A stretch of 58,500 bases of DNA from Mesostigma viride (Eukaryota; Streptophyta; Mesostigmatophyceae; Mesostigmatales; Mesostigmataceae): positions 600,564-659,063 of the forward strand of contig RPFO01000213.1 of NCBI GenBank assembly GCA_009746045.1, given 5' to 3'. Below are positions 52,085 through 58,500 of the stretch, in pieces (within the stretch, counting starts at the first letter, position 1; the number at the start of each line of letters is the position of its first letter). The notes below the pieces were generated by a model. That model ran no database searches, was not told the origin of the DNA, and worked only from the letters and a program-made list of their open reading frames with translations. The position numbers and the translations under genes are program-made.

Positions 52085-55000
52085 TCAAGCTTTCGAAGGC
52101 CTCTTCCGTAATTTTGCTTCCGCGATCTGCTGTTCCGTTTTAGAGTTCCTCCTCTTCTTATCGATCTCCTTTGCAGGCGCCCAGACTTCCACATCCTTCC
52201 AGCTCTTGCCATCCGTCAGCTTTACCACCTTCATCGCGTAGTCCAGCGGCATCCACCACAACTTGTTCTTCAACTTCCCTCCCTTCTCCCCCTCAGCGAA
52301 AAACTTAAATGCGACGTCCCTCCACTTGGTGTCGTATCCAGACACCTGCCCATAAAGCATGACGTCTTCTAGCTTGGCATACATTGGCGTAGCCGTATCC
52401 TTGTTCCCTGCTTGCATAATGGCTGAAGTCCACCCATCACACCAAAAGGCCTCTGGTGCTCCGAACCCCATTTCCCCGTCCATAAGTCTCATTTCCAACG
52501 TGGGCTTCTCATCATCCTCATCGCCCGCCTGACTGTCTTCCGCCCCCTTAGGCTCCTCCCGTCCGGAAGTGTCAGCATGTACAGCCGCTGGTCCGAAGCC
52601 CACCGCCACATTTGCCAAGCGAAGTAACTGCTCCACATCCTCCTTACCTGCGAGCAAACCGATCATGCCATCAACGCATGACTAAAATCGAGTTAGTAGA
52701 AATCGGACTGCCAACCGTAAAAAATCAAAACACTCTACATACCAGAATTCACTCGCAGATTTTTTCTTAGCCTTTTTGGCCTTTTCCTTCGACCTCTGCT
52801 CGCAGGTAGACCCCGTCTGGGGGTGGGGGGCAGGCGCCGGGGCGGGTTTGGCGGGCTCGGCAACATTGGCAGTCTTCGCGGTCTTGGGTAACTTCTTGGA
52901 AGCAACGCGCTCCTTTCCCCCGTCCTCCTCCTCTCCGCCGCCATCCTCCTCCTCCTTCTCCTCCTCATCGTCCGAATCTGAAAGCACAACTGCTTTTCGA
53001 CGCCGTTTCTGAGGCAGGGCAGGCTCGGCAGCCTTCCCCACCTTGGCCGATTTCTTGGAAGCAACGTGCTCCGCACCCTTCCCACCATTTGCGGATTTCT
53101 TGGTAGCAACGTGCTGCTCCTCCTCCTCCTCCTCCTCCTCCTCCCCCTCCTCCTCCTCAGCATCGTCGTCCTCCTCCTCCTCCTCCTCCTCAGCATCGTC
53201 GTCCGAATCAGCCACTGCCACAAGTTGCTTACGAAGCTGCTTCTTCGGTACCTGAGAAATGGGCTGAGTCCGCGGGGGAACCCGAAGCTGCTTCTTCGGT
53301 ACTTGAGAACTGGGCAGAGGCGCCGGGGTGGGCAGAGTCGGCAAGGGAACCCGAAGCTGCTTCTTCGGAACCTGAAAAACGGGCTGCGGCGCGGCAGGCT
53401 TGGAAGGCCCACCTCCATCATCCTCAACAAGTGACACGACTGCCCGTCGAGTCACTTGAGAAGCGGGCTTCTTCGAAGCAGGCGGATCCGCATCACCTTC
53501 AGGCCCCGTCATCTGTTCGGCCTGCTGCGTTCTCACCTCGACGGGGGTCTCTCCGCGGTTAGACCCTCCTGCCGGACCTCCATCCCCTCCATCCCCTCCC
53601 TCCAACAACTGTTGGTCATCCCTCTCCACCACGGCGGACAATCCCCCAGCTTCGTGGGAAGCTTTTCGCTTCTTCGCCCTTCCGAGCCTAGGCCCCCCTT
53701 CACCTTCCCCCCGTTCAAGCCGCTCCCACAATTCAGTCCCTATCCCGATCCTTTCCGTTATCTCTAGAAACCCCTTAATCTCCGGCCTGGTACCAAACAC
53801 GATCACCATCGGTTCGAACCTGGAGAAAAACTCTTGGGCGCAAGCCTTCAGCACATGATCGTAGATCCCGCCCGGTTGGGGAATGTCCGATTCTGGCGGG
53901 CAAGGACCAAACGACCACCACCTCTGAAAGTTACTCCACTTATCACCCCAAATGTTCGCCAAGTTCAGCAGGCTCAGGCACGGAAGGGACCTGCCCAAGG
54001 GAAAGTGGTGGGCTGAAGCTGAGGCAACCTCGCCTGCCACCTGCTTGACGAGCGACTTGTCATCATCACCGAGGAGGACGTGACAGCAAAACCAGACCCG
54101 GCGACGGCCCCAGTCCACACTCTGCCACTCATACACAACGTCCCACTCCTCCTTCCCCTTCGCCTCCTCCTCCTTCTTCGCCTCCGTCTCCTTCCCCTTC
54201 CCCTTCCCCTTCTCCAGCCCCTTCACCGGCCCCTTCATCGCCGCCTCCTTCACCCCCCTTCGAGTAATCCAACTTTTGGAGCGTACTTCCTGAACGCTTC
54301 CGGAGCCAAAAGTGCCAAACCCACCGTCTTGTCCTCGCTCTCTTTTAGCAGAATCTCCTGAAAGTCGATCTTGCCATTACTGATATCCTTTCTCGGAATC
54401 CTCAGATGTGCGGCGTGTTTTTTGGCTTTAAGAAGGTAGGCGATGTTCCTCGTTATGATGACGGCCACATCCCAAAATTCCCGGTATCTGGCCACAATCT
54501 CCTGCCTGCCGACCGGCCGAGGAGAGGATGGAGATTGAAGACGAGTTCGAAAATATGAGACGCCACAAACTCCTTGCCATTTGCGTCCTTGCATCGCGCT
54601 TCCAGCGTCACATCCTCCTTGAATCTGGCGCAAATGGTCAGCCGCAGGCACTCCAGCACATCCTTGGCGATCTCCACCAACTTGGTGAGCTTTTCCGGTC
54701 CAACCTGGCAGCTCATGATGCAATCGATCACGGCGTCCATCATAGGAAGGCTGGCCAAGTTCCTGAAAGAAGTCCAAGAGACCTTCTGGCCTTTCTTCTC
54801 CCCCTCTGCATTCGCGAATTTGCACCTTTGCATCATCACCTCCTCAGGCGCGGGTTTCGTTGAGGCAGGATCATCAGTCTGCTCCTGTGTCAGACGGAGA
54901 AACGTGTTGGCCAGCGTGCGACTGTAAGCGGAATGCACTGAAGCAATGCTGTGGGCCGGCTTTTTCTTTCCTTCTGCTTCCTCCTCGTGTACATCCACCG

Positions 55001-56273
55001 CTGCCGGCTCCACATTCCCTTCCCTTCCCCCCGCTTGCCGCATAGCCGGGAGGATGTACGTGAGCAGATTGGTATAGTGGCCATCCGCAATATAGTGGCC
55101 CTTCCCACGCGTGACTTTGCCGTATAGATATAGCTTGTTGTAGTTCCACACGTCAAGCAACGCCTGGCCCAGCGTACGATCCGCCACGGCTAAGTCCTCC
55201 GAATTCGCCCCCTTGGCGATGTCGAACAGCTTCTCCAGCTTGCCGGTCAGCACCGCCTGCGACATCAATTAACATCGAGCGAGCAACGACAAAACTCAGT
55301 CATAAAAGGCGAGGGGTATAGCTGCGGATAGACCCTAACAAAATTCGAAAAAGAAACGGCCGACAATACGCAACGAAAATTCCAACAAAAAAAAGGAGAG
55401 GGTCTAGCTGCAGCGAGACCCTCGCAAAAAACTTGAAGCGCACACAAAAAACAACCACGAAAATTCCGAGGGTCTACCCGCAGCTAGACCCTGCCAAAAT
55501 AGATAGCTTACATCTTCTTTTGCTTAGGTAGATTTCGCTGCTCACTCCACGACGGGAGCAGGTCGCCACCCTTGAGAAGAATGACATTCGTACCCATGTA
55601 ACCACCACGGAATTTCCGCAACAGGTCCTGGAATGCGTGCTCCGCCTCCTTAGGAGTATTTGCGAAATTGGACTCCGCCCCACCCTCGCACATCATTGCC
55701 CGAACCTCTCCCCACCCGCCATCCGGCCCCTGAGAAACGACTTTAACCCCTTAAAGTAGTGGTTCCCATCCACCACCGCGTACCGGAGAACCAGATACGG
55801 TACCGGTACCCGTTCCTCAAAAAATTTCGGATCGTAGGCTTCATCGCAGTATTGCACAGCAGGTTGAAAACATCCCGACTGCCCTGGATGTCCTGAGGCA
55901 AAGCTGCTTCCACGTCGTCCACCCTGGCGTAGGTACGCCACTCAAGTCCTCTCGCGAGGAAAGAGGTGGTGGACTCCGTGTTAAGCCACACGTCGACTTC
56001 AGTATCCGAAAGGGGCCGGAAGTACCTGGAGCCCACATCCTCCGCGTCAATCTTGGCGCCGTGGTGAATCCTCAGCCACTTGACGAAATCCGGCATGCAC
56101 AAGATTTGCTTGTCGAACAGGTCAGGTTGAGATTCGGCAAGCGCCTCAACTGCCCTCGGCAGCACCCCTGAAGGTTCGGCAATTCTTTGTACACCTTTCT
56201 TCACAGGCATAGCACCCCCGGCACCCCAATGACGCAGCTGCGTCTGGGATCCGCTATCGCCCCGCCCTAACAT
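52085..56273 (-). CDS. Unrecognised large gene, probably several exons, with frameshifts
   Basis: Minus-strand pieces in series: 56,273-55,743 and 55,941-55,512 (frameshift near 55,850), 55,256-54,453, 54,825-54,250, 54,253-52,739, then 52,681-52,085. Together over 1,200 codons. No domain recognised. Visible features: PDFVKWLRIHHGAKID and VPVPYLVLRYAVVDGNHYFKG near the start; a helical middle (DVWNYNKLYLYGKVTRGKGHYIADGHYTNLLTYILPAM); a KGKGKGKE-type basic stretch; WGDKWSNFQRWWSFGP; a VPKKQLRVP repeat; glutamate/aspartate runs and a tail ending EIDKKRRNSKTEQQIAEAKLRKRPSKA. The last intron is well supported. Basic/acidic tracts suggest a nuclear protein. It may be a host gene or the gene of an unrecognised DNA transposon. 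Confidence 0.5.
52682..52738 (-). other. 57-base intron with TACTAAC branch site
   Basis: Donor GTAGAG at 52,738, acceptor TTTTAG ending 52,682, frame kept (SEFWY / SCVDGMIGLL). A perfect TACTAAC lies at 52,698-52,692, nine bases before the AG. A GTATGT two bases upstream is an alternative donor but breaks the frame. Confidence 0.65.
53108..53215. repeat. CTC/TCC-rich trinucleotide runs coding acidic tracts
   Basis: Two blocks of CCT/CTC triplets separated by AGCATCGTCG encode EEEEEE and DDDAEEEE on the minus strand, in the unrecognised large gene. Confidence 0.85.
55257..55511 (-). repeat. Probable intron with three diverged hairpin repeats
   Basis: Between donor GTAAGC (55,511) and acceptor TCGCAG (55,257) three related units occur at about 55,309, 55,397 and 55,468. 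Each has GAGGGTCTA...TAGACCCT-type arms around an AGCTGC core, joined by A-rich DNA (CACGAAAATTCC-like). The reading phase across this intron does not match perfectly, so a small indel or alternative site is needed. Confidence 0.55.

Positions 56274-58500
<2,227 letters not shown>

Overview
This is a eukaryotic, nuclear-type window made almost entirely of transposable elements inserted into one another. No conserved cellular housekeeping gene, rRNA, tRNA or CRISPR array was recognised. Spliceosomal introns (GT-AG, two with a TACTAAC branch site), TOC/PAT-type split-repeat retroelements and TGTAA motifs 3' of two element genes point to a green alga or related protist. Species was not determined; that placement is inference. 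Many reading frames are broken at homopolymers, from decay, sequencing error or both.

Layout. 1-3,650: low-complexity DNA, an unrecognised broken Cys-rich gene (minus) and a 0.78 kb inverted-repeat element. 3,652-13,374 (minus): copia-like retroelement A, interrupted by a 1.77 kb palindrome-ended element (4,307-6,077) and by a hAT element with a perfect 8-bp target duplication (7,753-9,317). 14,428-19,234: a young gag-only LTR element F with 5-bp target duplications. Its left LTR is split by a 2.08 kb non-autonomous split-direct-repeat element G (14,558-16,639); the right LTR preserves the empty site. 19,240-20,665: copia-like remnant B (minus). 20,914-39,570 (plus): copia-like element D, split by a 14.1 kb CACTA/EnSpm element (24,056-38,195). 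The CACTA carries a six-exon TNP2-like transposase, a divergent second gene and arrays of TTTTTACCAC subterminal repeats; its right array is split by an apparently recent 5.4 kb PAT/TOC-like tyrosine-recombinase retroelement H (32,529-37,916). 39,571-43,415 (minus): gag and LTR/leader of element E, head-to-head with D. 43,455-51,007 (minus): a gag fragment and copia-like element C. 52,085-56,273 (minus): an unrecognised intron-containing gene. 57,224-58,500: a very long CAG array reaching the window edge.

The strongest candidate for something undescribed is the copia-like lineage (A, B, C, D, E). Where the order can be read it is gag - integrase - protease - RT - RNase H, with the protease after the integrase instead of before it. 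The protease has DTQ/DTN where D-T/S-G is expected, and the RT has WHGDD where YVDD is expected. A second candidate is a 2A-like GVHPNPGP motif at the RNase H/tyrosine-recombinase boundary of element H. The nesting gives relative ages: copia elements oldest, CACTA, hAT and gag-only LTR element next, split-repeat elements youngest.
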